Made by a program: the position numbers and the translations under genes. This document shows, piece after piece, positions 51,611 to 60,583 of a stretch of DNA of 64,000 nt. The notes beneath the pieces were generated by a model, which did no database searches, was not told where the DNA came from, and saw only the letters and a list, made by a program, of their open reading frames with translations. The stretch covers positions 62,001 through 126,000 of the forward strand of contig JAFZIO010000042.1 in the NCBI GenBank assembly GCA_017554335.1. Reading direction: 5' to 3'. The DNA comes from Bacteroidales bacterium. Lineage in GTDB: Bacteria > Bacteroidota > Bacteroidia > Bacteroidales > UBA932. Numbering within the stretch: position 1 is the first letter of the stretch; each line of letters starts with the position of its first letter.

Positions 51611-52249
51611 ATGGCAGAATTAAAAATCGGCGAGATAAGCAAGCCTCGCTTTGAATTCCGCAGCTTCGGTCAGTGCTTCTGCGAAGCTCACAAGAGAATG
51701 GCACGCCTTTCCGTCCCCGTCCCCGAGAAGGTATGGGAGCGCAGCAGCGATGAGATTTACATCATCAGCGCCAAGAACGACATCAACAACACCAAGATCC
51801 GCGACGGCAAGATGGACATCAAGACCTACGTGCAGACCGTGGACGGCTTCGAGCAGTGGAACCCCCTCATGAAGGGCGAATTCCCCATCAGCCGCGAGGT
51901 GCTCGAGAAAGAGGTCTTCCCCGCTTTCATGGTGGAGATGCCCAAGCTTGATAAGGACACCTATACTTTCGACGAGTTCATTGCCATGGTGAAGGCCAAT
52001 CCCGACCTGGCGGCCGTACGCGTGCACAAGCAGCGCTTCGGTTACATGGTGAACAACACCATCTGCGAGGTGGGCAACGTGCTCATCAACGGCGCCAAGG
52101 TAGTGACCATCAACTCCGAGTCCACCGAAATCGAAGACATCAAGAAAACCGTCGCCGACTGCCACCTGGAGGGCGTTGAGAACATCAACTACCTGCAGGC
52201 CATCAAGCGCGTCATCGGCATGAGCGACAAACCCCTTGCAAACGAGTAG
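51611..52249 (+). CDS. Conserved protein, possibly a divergent CYTH-like protein
   Basis: 212 residues, no signal peptide or membrane helix. Alternating basic and acidic beta-strand-like segments (KIRDGKMDIKTYVQ, GEFPISREVLEKEVFPAF, KQRFGYMVNNTICEVGNVLING, VVTINSES) follow the order of a CYTH tunnel fold, and the next gene, 4 nt away, is a clear CYTH protein. I propose a divergent CYTH member by position and pattern, but the ExExK signature at the N-terminus is missing (ELKIGEISK). It may instead be an unrelated family. Confidence 0.5.
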   Translation: MAELKIGEISKPRFEFRSFGQCFCEAHKRMARLSVPVPEKVWERSSDEIYIISAKNDINNTKIRDGKMDIKTYVQTVDGFEQWNPLMKGEFPISREVLEKEVFPAFMVEMPKLDKDTYTFDEFIAMVKANPDLAAVRVHKQRFGYMVNNTICEVGNVLINGAKVVTINSESTEIEDIKKTVADCHLEGVENINYLQAIKRVIGMSDKPLANE

Positions 52250-52253
52250 TATT

Positions 52254-52730
52254 ATGGCACAGGAAATCGAAAAGAAATTCTTGGTCAAGGGCGACTTCAA
52301 GCCCGAGGCATTCAAGGCGACCCGCATCACCCAGGGTTACCTCTGCAGCGTTCCCGAGCGCACCGTACGCATCCGCGTAAAGGGCGACAAGGGATTCATC
52401 ACCATCAAGGGCATAGGCAACGCATCCGGCGCCGCCCGCTTCGAGTGGGAGAAGGAAATTCCCGTGGAGGATGTCCGCGCCCTGCTCGACCTCGCCGAAC
52501 CCGGCGTAATCGACAAGACCCGCTACCTGGTGAAGAACACCGACGGCGTGCACACCTGGGAAGTTGACGAGTTCTACGGCGACAACGACGGCCTCACCGT
52601 GGCCGAAGTGGAGCTGGCCGACGAGAACGAGCCCTTCGACAAGCCCGCATGGCTCGGCGAAGAGGTCACCGGCGACCCCAAGTACTTCAACTCGATGTTG
52701 ATGAAGAACCCTTATAAAAACTGGAAGTAA
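52254..52730 (+). CDS. CYTH domain protein (triphosphate tunnel metalloenzyme)
   Basis: 158 residues from ATG 52254. The signature EIEKKFLVKG (ExExK) opens the domain, followed by RITQGYLC, TVRIRVKGDKGFITIKG, RFEWEKEIPV, KTRYLVKN, WEVDEFYGDNDGLTVAEVELADE. CYTH enzymes hydrolyse tripolyphosphate or thiamine triphosphate, or make cAMP; in this size class tripolyphosphatase activity is usual. Cluster neighbours concerned with phosphate make inorganic tri- or polyphosphate the likely substrate; that is inference. Confidence 0.9.
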   Translation: MAQEIEKKFLVKGDFKPEAFKATRITQGYLCSVPERTVRIRVKGDKGFITIKGIGNASGAARFEWEKEIPVEDVRALLDLAEPGVIDKTRYLVKNTDGVHTWEVDEFYGDNDGLTVAEVELADENEPFDKPAWLGEEVTGDPKYFNSMLMKNPYKNWK

Positions 52731-52733
52731 GTT

Positions 52734-54344
52734 ATGGCAACACAGACCGGGACGAAGGCGGCGACCACGTTCGATCCGCTCGACATGAACAACTACAAGA
52801 TCGAGAAACTGCCCAAGATGCAGAAATCGAAGTTCGAGATCTGGATGGCGAGGCTGGGCGGGCCCCTTGCGATAGTCGCCTTCGTCTGGATCTGTTGGTT
52901 CTGCCACATAGGCTTCATCGACAACCTGGATACCAGCAGGCTCGCGGCAACCGCCCAGAAACGTCTGGGCGTGCTGGGGCCCGAGGCCTTCATACGCGCC
53001 AACTACGCTATGCTGGCCATCTTCGTATCCAGCCTCATACTCTGGATGACGGAGGCCATACCCAATTACCTGACCTCCCTCATACTCATCCTGGGCACGG
53101 TACTGTTCGGAGTCACCACCCAGAAAGAGGCCCTGGCGCAGCTCGGCCACCCCGTGATGTGGCTGAACATCCTTAGCTTCGTGCTGGCGTCCATGCTCGT
53201 GAAGACGCAGTTCGCCAAGCGCCTCGCCCTGGCCTTCGTGATCAAGTTCGGCAAGAGTGCCAAAGGGGTGCTCTGGAGTTTCCTGGTCATCAACCTGGTG
53301 CTCTCCGCATTCATTTCGGCAACCACGGTGAAGGCCACCATCATGCTCCCCATCTTCATGGTCATTTGCGCCATCTACGGAGCGTCCGGCGGCAACCGCA
53401 ACAACTTCGGCCGTAACCTCGTCATCCAGAACCTCTTCCAGGTAAACATCGGCGCCAACGCCTTCTACACCGGCTCCGGCGCCCACCTGCTTGCGATTTC
53501 CCTCATCGCAGGCTTCATCGGCAGCTGCGACTTCGGCTACGCCGACTGGCTCGTGGCCGTCGGTCCCATGAGCGTCATAATCCTCATCGTCGGCCTCCTG
53601 ATGGGCATGTACGTCTTCTTCCCCATGAAAAAGGAGGAGCAGAAGCCGCAGATCGAAGGAGGCATCGAACGCCTGAAGACGGAGCTCGAAGCCATGGGCA
53701 AGATGAGCGGCCAGGAGTGGCGTGCGGTAGTCATCTTCCTGGTGGTCCTGCTGCTCTGGGTCACCAAGGGCACCTTCCACAATATAGACGAGACCATCGT
53801 GGCCCTAATCGGCGCCATCCTGGCCCTCCTCCCGGGCATAGGGGTGGTTAAGTGGAACGACGTGGACATCCCCTGGCACCTCATGCTCTTCTCCGCCGGC
53901 GCATACGTGCTCGGCAGCGGCCTCAACGCCACCGACCTTCCCAACACCATGGTGAATGCCGCTTTCGACTCCATGGGAATAGGCGAAGGCACACCCTTCT
54001 GGGTACTTTATGTAATCCTTACCTTCCTGATGATGTACTCCGGCCTGGTGTTCCAGAGCAAGACCATCAGGACCATGGTTTTCGTTCCCATAGCCCTGGG
54101 CGTGGAAGCCCGTTTCGGCTTCCCTCCCATGAGCCTTTCGCTGCCGGTGGCAATGCTTATCGAGCACTGCTACGTGCTGCCCTTCAACAGCAAGCCGGCG
54201 GCCCTGCTTTACAACACCAACCAGTACAGCCAGACTGATGCCTTCAAGTTCGGCATCACCATGATGACCTTCTCCTGGATACTTATCCTGGTCTTCGGAG
54301 AGACGGTTCTCAAATGGCTCAACATTACACCCGGACTCTTCTGA
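52734..54344 (+). CDS. DASS (SLC13) family sodium-coupled anion symporter
   Basis: 536 residues, about eleven to twelve helices. Family segments: ILWMTEAIPNYLTSLILIL, FVLASMLVKTQFAKRLALAFV, SATTVKATIMLPIFM (SNT-like motif), GSGLNATDL and the end region LPFNSKPAALLYNTNQYSQTDAFKFG. Members carry dicarboxylates, sulfate or phosphate with Na+. The anion is not identifiable here. The start is 3 nt after the CYTH gene, so probably one operon. Confidence 0.9.
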   Translation: MATQTGTKAATTFDPLDMNNYKIEKLPKMQKSKFEIWMARLGGPLAIVAFVWICWFCHIGFIDNLDTSRLAATAQKRLGVLGPEAFIRANYAMLAIFVSSLILWMTEAIPNYLTSLILILGTVLFGVTTQKEALAQLGHPVMWLNILSFVLASMLVKTQFAKRLALAFVIKFGKSAKGVLWSFLVINLVLSAFISATTVKATIMLPIFMVICAIYGASGGNRNNFGRNLVIQNLFQVNIGANAFYTGSGAHLLAISLIAGFIGSCDFGYADWLVAVGPMSVIILIVGLLMGMYVFFPMKKEEQKPQIEGGIERLKTELEAMGKMSGQEWRAVVIFLVVLLLWVTKGTFHNIDETIVALIGAILALLPGIGVVKWNDVDIPWHLMLFSAGAYVLGSGLNATDLPNTMVNAAFDSMGIGEGTPFWVLYVILTFLMMYSGLVFQSKTIRTMVFVPIALGVEARFGFPPMSLSLPVAMLIEHCYVLPFNSKPAALLYNTNQYSQTDAFKFGITMMTFSWILILVFGETVLKWLNITPGLF

Positions 54345-54346
54345 TT

Positions 54347-54967
54347 ATGGTTATCGAATGGAATTTAATTCTCCGGCTCCTTATTGCCGGACTGCTCGGA
54401 GGCCTCATAGGATTTGAACGTGAGGTACGGGCGAAGGAAGCCGGCCTGCGCACGCATTTCATCGTAGCGCTGGGCAGCGCCTTGTTTATGTTGATTTCCC
54501 AATATGCCTTTACCGGACGCTTCGACGCAGCGCGCGTCGCCGCCCAGGTAGTATCCGGCATAGGTTTCATAGGCGCGGGCGTTATAATCTTCCAGAAGAA
54601 CGTGGTACGTGGCGTGACCACGGCGGCAGGCCTCTGGGTAGCTGCCGCCATAGGTCTCGCCTGCGGTGCCGGAATGTACGCCGTGGCCATTGCTGCCACC
54701 CTCCTGACGCTCATCTGCCTGGAGACCATGCACATAATCTCCCACCGCTACGGAGAGAAGAGCGTAACCATGACCATCTCCCCCGTTACAAGCGATCAGC
54801 TTCTGGAGATACTCAAGGAGATTGAAAGCAACGGAACCGAGATTGCTTCTTTCAGCGTCACGGACCATGTGGCGACGCTGAACCTCCATATCCGGCAACG
54901 GAACTACAGGTCAACGATAACCAAGTTGCTGACCATTGGAAAAGGACTGACAGTAGATATCAGTTAG
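54347..54967 (+). CDS. MgtC/SapB family membrane protein
   Basis: 206 residues from ATG 54347. MgtC family segments: RLLIAGLLGGLIGFEREVRAKEAGLRTH (in pieces: GGLIGFERE, GLRTHFIVALGSALFM), VVSGIGFIGAGVIIF, VRGVTTAAGLWVAAAIG, and a small C-terminal ACT-like domain (about 145-206). MgtC proteins affect Mg2+ homeostasis, ATP synthase and phosphate uptake control (MgtC acts on PhoR in Salmonella). The last gene of the phosphate-themed cluster; tail-to-tail overlap of 4 nt with 54964-55296. Confidence 0.92.
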   Translation: MVIEWNLILRLLIAGLLGGLIGFEREVRAKEAGLRTHFIVALGSALFMLISQYAFTGRFDAARVAAQVVSGIGFIGAGVIIFQKNVVRGVTTAAGLWVAAAIGLACGAGMYAVAIAATLLTLICLETMHIISHRYGEKSVTMTISPVTSDQLLEILKEIESNGTEIASFSVTDHVATLNLHIRQRNYRSTITKLLTIGKGLTVDIS

Positions 54968-55296
54968 GCGGCCTGACGCTTTGCGGCCCTGTCTTTCAGG
55001 AGGCCGTAAACCACCCATACCAGAGTAAGCACCAAAGCCATGGGCACTCCCACCGTGAGCAGTTCGCGGAGGAAGACTTCCGTGCCCCCTTCCTCCCCCA
55101 GCGCCGTGAAGAACGGGAAGCGCCATGTAAGCTCACCGTTGATTATGTGGTCCACAATCAGCATTACGGTACCGCCCCAGAGCATTTTCTCGAGGGAGGC
55201 GATGTGACGGCCGGCAAACGTGGGCTTGCCGCTGACGGACTTGCGTACAATGCTGGTTGCCACGGCCTCAGCCATAGGTACTAAAAAACAACACAT
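54964..55296 (-). CDS. Small membrane protein of unknown function next to hypA
   Basis: 110 residues with two membrane helices (about 38-54 and 80-101), GGTVMLIVDHIINGELTW between them and a basic C-terminus. Not recognised. It follows hypA by 2 nt and so belongs to the hyp cluster; it may help nickel handling or anchor a partner at the membrane. Confidence 0.68.
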   Translation of the reverse strand: MCCFLVPMAEAVATSIVRKSVSGKPTFAGRHIASLEKMLWGGTVMLIVDHIINGELTWRFPFFTALGEEGGTEVFLRELLTVGVPMALVLTLVWVVYGLLKDRAAKRQAA

Positions 55297-55298
55297 AA

Positions 55299-55640
55299 CT
55301 ATACTTCTATTTCTTTTATTTCCACTTCATTGCCCTTCAGCAGCCAGGTGTTCGCGCTGTTGCAGTGGGGGCAGGTTTTCCCGTACTTGACGGTTTCATA
55401 TTCCCGGCCGCAGTCGCCGCATGTGGTTACGGCCGGGATTATGTTTATCTTGAGTTCGCAGCCCTTGAGCATCTCTTCCTTGTCCGCCGCCCAGCGCCAG
55501 CAGTCAGTCAGGTATTCCGGGACTATCGTGGACACTTCGCCTATGTTCATTACCACGGCATTTACATGCTCCACCCCGTTTTCCTGCGCCGCCTGCTTGA
55601 CATCGCGGATTATGTAGAAGACTATGCCCAGTTCGTGCAT
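55299..55640 (-). CDS. hypA: HypA nickel metallochaperone
   Basis: 113 residues. N-terminal MHELG with His2 as nickel ligand, and a zinc site with two CxxC pairs (CGDCGREYETVKYGKTCPHCN). HypA delivers nickel to [NiFe] hydrogenase precursors with HypB. The start overlaps the stop of the 941-residue flavoprotein gene by one base. The expected partners hypC, hypD, hypE, hypF and the hydrogenase itself are not in the window. Confidence 0.94.
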   Translation of the reverse strand: MHELGIVFYIIRDVKQAAQENGVEHVNAVVMNIGEVSTIVPEYLTDCWRWAADKEEMLKGCELKINIIPAVTTCGDCGREYETVKYGKTCPHCNSANTWLLKGNEVEIKEIEV

Positions 55641-58465
55641 TACTTCTTTTTGAATATTATCTTACCGGTTCTCTTTATCATGTACGGCAGGATGCCGCTG
55701 AACTTGTCTTCGGAAGTAACCATGTGGCTGGCCTCCGGATGCACCCTGTACAGGTGGATGGCGTCGAAGCCGCACTTTGTGGTGCATATGCCGCAGCCTA
55801 TGCAGCGGTTCTCGTCCACCACGGAGGCGCCGCAGCTCAGGCAACGGGCGGTCTCCTTGCGCACCTGATCCTCGGTGAGCGTGCCGTGATACTCCTCGAA
55901 GGCGTTCTTTACCGGCAGCACTCCCGGCTCGTTGCGGGAGCCGTTGTCGTAGGACTCCACAAGTATATCCTGCTTGTTCAGCTCTATGAAGTCGCGCCTG
56001 TTGCGCCCTATGGTCATGTGGCCGTGCTGCACGTAGCGGTGGAGACTCTCGGCGGCCTCCTTGCCGGCGGCGATTGCGTCGATGGCGAACTTGGGGCCGG
56101 TGAACACGTCTCCGCCCACGAAGATGTCGGGCTCGGCGGTCTGGTAGGTAAGCTTGTCCGCAATGGGATATACGCCCCTGAAGAACTCCACCTTGGTGTC
56201 CTTCAGCAGGTCCTTCAGCACCACCGTCTGACCAATGGCGAAGATTACCATGTCGGCATCCAGGGTGATGAGTTCGTTCTCGTCGTATTCGGGTGCAAAC
56301 TTGTGCTCGGCGTTGAAGACCGAGGTGCACTTCTTGAAAGTGATGCCGCTGACCTTGCCTTCGCCGTGGACCTCCTTCGGACCCCAGCCGGGATTCAGCA
56401 CCACCCCGTCCTCGCGTGCTTCGGCGCGCTCCTCCAGGGAGGCGGGCATTATGTCTTCTGTCTCCAGCGAGAGCATCGTCACCTCGGAGGCTCCGCTGCG
56501 CTTGGCGACGCGGGCCGCATCTATGGCCACGTTGCCGCCGCCTACTACGACCACCTTGCCGCTCACTTTCACCTTGCCGCAGTTGGCGTCATGCAGGAAA
56601 TCTATGGCGGTGGTGGTTCCGGGAAGCGTATCCCCGGGGATGCCCGGCAGACGTCCGCCCTGGCAGCCAATGGCCACGTAGAAGCCCTTGTAGCCCTCTT
56701 CCCGCAGGCCGGCGATGGTGACGTCCTTGCCTACTTCCACGCCAGTCTTTATTTCCACGCCGATTTCGCGCATTATGTCGATTTCGGCCTTGATTACCTC
56801 CTTGTCCAGCTTGTACGAAGGTATGCCGTAACGGAGCATGCCTCCAGGCTCCTGGTTGCGCTCGAATACCGTGGGCTTGTATCCCATGGTCGCAAGGTAG
56901 TACGCGCAGCTCAGACCGGCAGGGCCGCCGCCTATGACGGCTATCTTCTCCTCCCAGCGATCCTGTACGTTGGAGCATATGTTCACCTCCGGCACGAAGC
57001 GGGTCTCCGCCTTCAGGTCCTGTTCGGCGATGAATTTCTTCACGGCGTCGATGGCGATGGGCCTGTCGATGGTGCCGCGGGTGCAGGCGTCCTCGCAACG
57101 GCGGTTGCAGATGCGGCCGCAGACTGCCGGGAAGGGATTCTCACGCTTGATGAGCTCAAGCGCCTCGGTGTACTTGCCCTCGGCGGCCTTCTTGAGGTAG
57201 CCCTGGACGGCGATATGTGCCGGACAGGCCGTCTTACAGGGAGCGGTTCCCGTAGGATAGCAGTTGATGCGGTTGCGGTCTCGGTAGTCCTCGTTCCATT
57301 TGTGCGGACCCCATTTTGCGGCGTCCGGCAGCTCCTGCTTGGGATACTCCTGCGGGCCGTGTTTGGTACAGAGCTTCTGGCCGAGCTTCACGGCGCCGGC
57401 GGGGCAATACTCCACGCAGCGGCCGCAGGCAACGCAGTTCTTCGGCTCCACCTTGGCAACGTAGGCGCTGCGGGACATATTGGGGGTGTTGAAGAGCTGC
57501 GAGGTGCGCAAGGCGTTGCAGATCTTGACGTTGCAGTTGCAGATGGCGAAGATCTTGCCTTCTCCGTCGATATTGGTGACCTGATGCACGAATCCGTGGT
57601 CCTCCGCCTTCTTCAGGATGGCCATAGCCTCATCGTAGGTGATATCGTGGCCGCGGCCGGTTTCCCTGAGGTAGTCGGCCATGTCGCCCACGCCTATGCA
57701 CCAGTCGCGGTAGTCGTCGGCGCAGCCCTCGTCCATCTTCTTGCGGCCGTAGCGGCAGGAGCAGATTCCCACGCCGATGTGCCCCTCGTACTTCTTGAGC
57801 CAGTAGCTTATGTGCTCTATATCAACCGATTGGTTTTCCATGCTGATGGCCTTCTCCACCGGGATGACGTGCATTCCTATGCCGCTGCCGCCCATGGGCA
57901 CCATGGGGGTTATCTTCTCCAGCGGCAGGAAGGTCATGCGCTCGAAGAACATCGCCAGCTCCGGATGCTTGTCCATAAGCTCCACGTTCATGTTGGTGTA
58001 CTCGGCGCTGCCGGGAACGAACATAGGAACCCAGTAGATGCGGTCTTCCCTGTTGTAAGTGGTGCCGGGCACGGGGCCGTCATCGGTGTATTTGTCGCCG
58101 TAGTCGTACTCCAGCATGCCGAAATAGGCCAGCTTGTCAAGCAGCTCGTCGAAGCTCTTGTCGTCCGGAGTATAGTGCTTTTCGGCGTTCCACTGATGCA
58201 GGAGGGCGTAGCTGCGGTGTTCGCGCACCTTGAAGAAATTCTTGGGCAGCATGTCCAGCAGGAGGTCGAGGGAGGCCTCCCTGGTCACGGCGTCCATCTC
58301 ATCTTCGAAGATACAGGCCAGGCCCCAGTACTCCGGGGCGTCGCTATCCATCTTTATCTTGCCGGGAACGCGGTCCGTGACGTGACGGACAAACTTAAGA
58401 AGCTTGGGATTGGGATTCTTGTCGCCCTTGTGCTTGGGGACGAATTTGGTTGACATCTCAGGCAT
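55640..58465 (-). CDS. Multi-domain Fe-S flavoprotein, GltD-like NAD(P) oxidoreductase
   Basis: 941 residues. Residues about 1-330 are a distinctive N-terminal region with Cys-rich CSCRYGRKK, CIGVGDM and CNCNVKICN; then a [4Fe-4S] motif CVACGRCVEYCPAG (about 340), a DPD/GltD N-terminal Fe-S domain (CKTACPAHIAVQGYLKKA, CGRICNRRCEDACTRG), FAD and NAD(P) Rossmann motifs (AVIGGGPAGLSCAYYLA, VVVGGGNVAIDAARVA, GGDVFTGPKFAIDAIAAG) and a C-terminal ferredoxin (CLSCGASVVDENRCIGCGICTTKCGFDAI). It looks like an electron-bifurcation or transhydrogenase-type subunit. Being between hypB and hypA, it may serve a hydrogenase or other nickel enzyme. Confidence 0.88.
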   Translation of the reverse strand: MPEMSTKFVPKHKGDKNPNPKLLKFVRHVTDRVPGKIKMDSDAPEYWGLACIFEDEMDAVTREASLDLLLDMLPKNFFKVREHRSYALLHQWNAEKHYTPDDKSFDELLDKLAYFGMLEYDYGDKYTDDGPVPGTTYNREDRIYWVPMFVPGSAEYTNMNVELMDKHPELAMFFERMTFLPLEKITPMVPMGGSGIGMHVIPVEKAISMENQSVDIEHISYWLKKYEGHIGVGICSCRYGRKKMDEGCADDYRDWCIGVGDMADYLRETGRGHDITYDEAMAILKKAEDHGFVHQVTNIDGEGKIFAICNCNVKICNALRTSQLFNTPNMSRSAYVAKVEPKNCVACGRCVEYCPAGAVKLGQKLCTKHGPQEYPKQELPDAAKWGPHKWNEDYRDRNRINCYPTGTAPCKTACPAHIAVQGYLKKAAEGKYTEALELIKRENPFPAVCGRICNRRCEDACTRGTIDRPIAIDAVKKFIAEQDLKAETRFVPEVNICSNVQDRWEEKIAVIGGGPAGLSCAYYLATMGYKPTVFERNQEPGGMLRYGIPSYKLDKEVIKAEIDIMREIGVEIKTGVEVGKDVTIAGLREEGYKGFYVAIGCQGGRLPGIPGDTLPGTTTAIDFLHDANCGKVKVSGKVVVVGGGNVAIDAARVAKRSGASEVTMLSLETEDIMPASLEERAEAREDGVVLNPGWGPKEVHGEGKVSGITFKKCTSVFNAEHKFAPEYDENELITLDADMVIFAIGQTVVLKDLLKDTKVEFFRGVYPIADKLTYQTAEPDIFVGGDVFTGPKFAIDAIAAGKEAAESLHRYVQHGHMTIGRNRRDFIELNKQDILVESYDNGSRNEPGVLPVKNAFEEYHGTLTEDQVRKETARCLSCGASVVDENRCIGCGICTTKCGFDAIHLYRVHPEASHMVTSEDKFSGILPYMIKRTGKIIFKKK

Positions 58466-58479
58466 ATGTAGCAGTCGTT

Positions 58480-59151
58480 TTAGTGTTTCCAGTTGTATAC
58501 TTCTTCCAGCAGCCAGTCGGCAACGGCATCCACACCTTCACCGGTCTTGGCGCAGATGGGGATGATCCGGGCCTTGGGATTGCGCATGTGTACGTACTCG
58601 CTGCACTTGTCCAGGTCGAAGTCGAAGTAAGGCATGACGTCGATCTTGTTAACTATGACAAGGTCGCAGACCGAGAACATCAGGGGGTATTTGAGGGGCT
58701 TGTCGTGGCCCTCGGGCACGCTGAGTATCATGGCGTTACGCACCGCGCCGGTGTCGAACTCAGCAGGGCATACGAGGTTTCCTACGTTTTCCAGGATTAC
58801 CAGGTCCGTCCCGTCCAGGCTCACGTTGTCCAGGCCCTGGCGGGTCATCTCGGCATCCAGGTGGCACATGCCTCCGGTATGCAGCTGTATGGACTCAATA
58901 CCGGTGGCGTCCTTGATTTTGATGGCATCCACGTCGGAGTCAATGTCGGCCTCCATTACAGCCACCTTGATTTTGTCCTTGATGCGGTTGATAAGCTGTA
59001 TGAGCGTGGTGGTCTTGCCGCTGCCCGGCGACGACATGAGGTTGAGCAGGTAAGTTCCCCTGCCCTTCAGTTCGCTGCGCAGCCTGGCTGCATCTTCGTT
59101 ATTGTCGGCAAAAACGCTTTTTTTGATTTCGATTACGCGTACGTCAGTCAT
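58480..59151 (-). CDS. hypB: HypB nickel-incorporation GTPase
   Basis: 223 residues. P-loop SSPGSGKTTTL, metal-site Cys-His in GGMCHLDAEM, NVGNLVCPAEFD (second metal Cys), and NKIDVMPYF (NKxD). There is no His-rich or CxxCGC N-terminus, so it is of the minimal GTPase type. It hydrolyses GTP during nickel delivery. It opens the cluster hypB, Fe-S flavoprotein, hypA, small membrane protein (14, -1 and 2 nt spacing). Confidence 0.95.
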   Translation of the reverse strand: MTDVRVIEIKKSVFADNNEDAARLRSELKGRGTYLLNLMSSPGSGKTTTLIQLINRIKDKIKVAVMEADIDSDVDAIKIKDATGIESIQLHTGGMCHLDAEMTRQGLDNVSLDGTDLVILENVGNLVCPAEFDTGAVRNAMILSVPEGHDKPLKYPLMFSVCDLVIVNKIDVMPYFDFDLDKCSEYVHMRNPKARIIPICAKTGEGVDAVADWLLEEVYNWKH

Positions 59152-59157
59152 TCAGTG

Positions 59158-60534
59158 TTATTTTATGCGGGCCCGGAAAAAGGCTTCGTATTTCGAAGGC
59201 CAGTTGGAGGGCGTGGTATGTTGCAGGAGCGGATAGTAATAAATCTCCTTGTCTTTGGTTGCGAGGTTGTTGTAAGGGGCCATGTGGGTGTGCGGCGGGC
59301 AGGTTCCGTCCTGCAGGCAGCAGCATGCGATAACGGAGCAATTGATGCGGGTCGCGAGGTTCTTGGTGTCGAAGTACGACAGGAAGGCGTACATTTCCTT
59401 TGCGGTCATGGGGCCCTGGTTGCTGTAGGCAGTGTTTGCCGGCCAGTCGACAATACGGAAGTAATCCGGGAAGTCGCCAAGGAAAGCCACGCAAGGCGCA
59501 ATGGCGTTCAGCGGATATTCGCTGAGGGCCGCTGCGGCATAGCTGAACGCGCCGCCCTGGCTGGAACCTTCGGCGAAGATATTGTTCAGGTCGCTGGTCG
59601 GACGGGTAGCAATGAAACGTATGGCCTGGGCGCAGTCCATGAAGGCGCCGCGATAGTAATACTTGTCCTTCTCGCCGAAGTTGAAGGCGAACCAGTCGCC
59701 ATAGGTGTTGGCAAAGTCCTTCTCTATACCGTCCGAGCGCAGGGAGGCCGGACGGGCGTTTATCTGCTGGCCTCGGTTGGAGAGGTAGAACTCTGCGAAT
59801 TCGGCGGAACTGCCGCCGCCGGGGCAGGAAATCTTGGGAATGGCGCCGTAAGGGGGCTGGGTATCATATCCGAAGAAATGCATGATGACCGGATGCTTCT
59901 TGCCGTCCTGCGGCTCCAGATAATAGCCGCGCACCGTTACGGGGTCGCCGCTCTTTCCGTCGGGGACGGACTGCATCTCCACCATATACACTTTGCGGGC
60001 GGAAGTGCTCCTGCTGGGGATTTCCGTAAGTTCGGCCTTCATGTCCAGGCTTGCCAGCTGCTTCTTCGCACCCTCCCAGAAAGAGTCGAAGTCCGCCTGC
60101 TTGTCGGGCGCGGAAACAATCTTTTCGGGAGAAATTCCGAAGGTGAAAATCTTTGCGCTCTGCTTGTCTATGAAACAGGCGGCCTTGTAGAATCCGGGAT
60201 CGAGGTCCTGCTCGGTCGTGACCACTATCTGTTTTGTGCCGTTTGCCGGCACCTCGTCATTGACCACGACGGTCGTCACTTCCTTTTTCAGGTCGGTGCT
60301 TATTCTGACCTTCGCCTCTGCCGTAGCCGCCACGCTGTTGGGATTCTCCACATTGAAGGTGATTAAAGGCTTGCCGCCGAACACCCAGTTGTCCGTAACC
60401 TCTATGCTGGCCTTGCAGGGTACCAGATCTACTGGATCTTCTGTTTTCCCCGGATCGTCCGGGTCGGGCCTTATGCATCCGGCCAGAACGGCCAGGGCAA
60501 GAAAAGAGACAAATGCGAGAGATTTCCTAATCAT
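59158..60534 (-). CDS. AXE1-type acetyl esterase lipoprotein
   Basis: 458 residues from ATG 60534; lipobox LAGC. An Ig-like N-terminal domain (about 30-125), then an acetyl xylan esterase (AXE1) alpha/beta-hydrolase domain: nucleophile Ser in AEGSSQGGAFSYAA, Asp in CLQDGTCPPHTH, and a His in LLQHTTPSNW. It probably deacetylates oligosaccharides at the envelope; whether xylan or another acetylated glycan is unknown. It is divergent from the acyltransferase gene with a 49-nt spacer. Confidence 0.85.
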   Translation of the reverse strand: MIRKSLAFVSFLALAVLAGCIRPDPDDPGKTEDPVDLVPCKASIEVTDNWVFGGKPLITFNVENPNSVAATAEAKVRISTDLKKEVTTVVVNDEVPANGTKQIVVTTEQDLDPGFYKAACFIDKQSAKIFTFGISPEKIVSAPDKQADFDSFWEGAKKQLASLDMKAELTEIPSRSTSARKVYMVEMQSVPDGKSGDPVTVRGYYLEPQDGKKHPVIMHFFGYDTQPPYGAIPKISCPGGGSSAEFAEFYLSNRGQQINARPASLRSDGIEKDFANTYGDWFAFNFGEKDKYYYRGAFMDCAQAIRFIATRPTSDLNNIFAEGSSQGGAFSYAAAALSEYPLNAIAPCVAFLGDFPDYFRIVDWPANTAYSNQGPMTAKEMYAFLSYFDTKNLATRINCSVIACCCLQDGTCPPHTHMAPYNNLATKDKEIYYYPLLQHTTPSNWPSKYEAFFRARIK

Positions 60535-60583
60535 ACGCGAATATACTAAATAAATCTTATATTTGTAATCAACACGCAACATT
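60535..60583 (+). promoter_or_regulatory. Divergent spacer, promoter of acyltransferase gene
   Basis: TATATTTG (60558-60565) is a perfect -7 box 18 nt before the ATG at 60584. No TTTG is present at the expected -33 position (60535), so the promoter may be weak or activated. Confidence 0.5.

Noticed and set aside
55724..60366. Very long plus-strand open frames opposite the Fe-S flavoprotein, hypB and esterase genes
   Set aside because: Shadows caused by GC-rich third positions; the minus-strand genes carry complete Fe-S, FAD and GTPase motifs.
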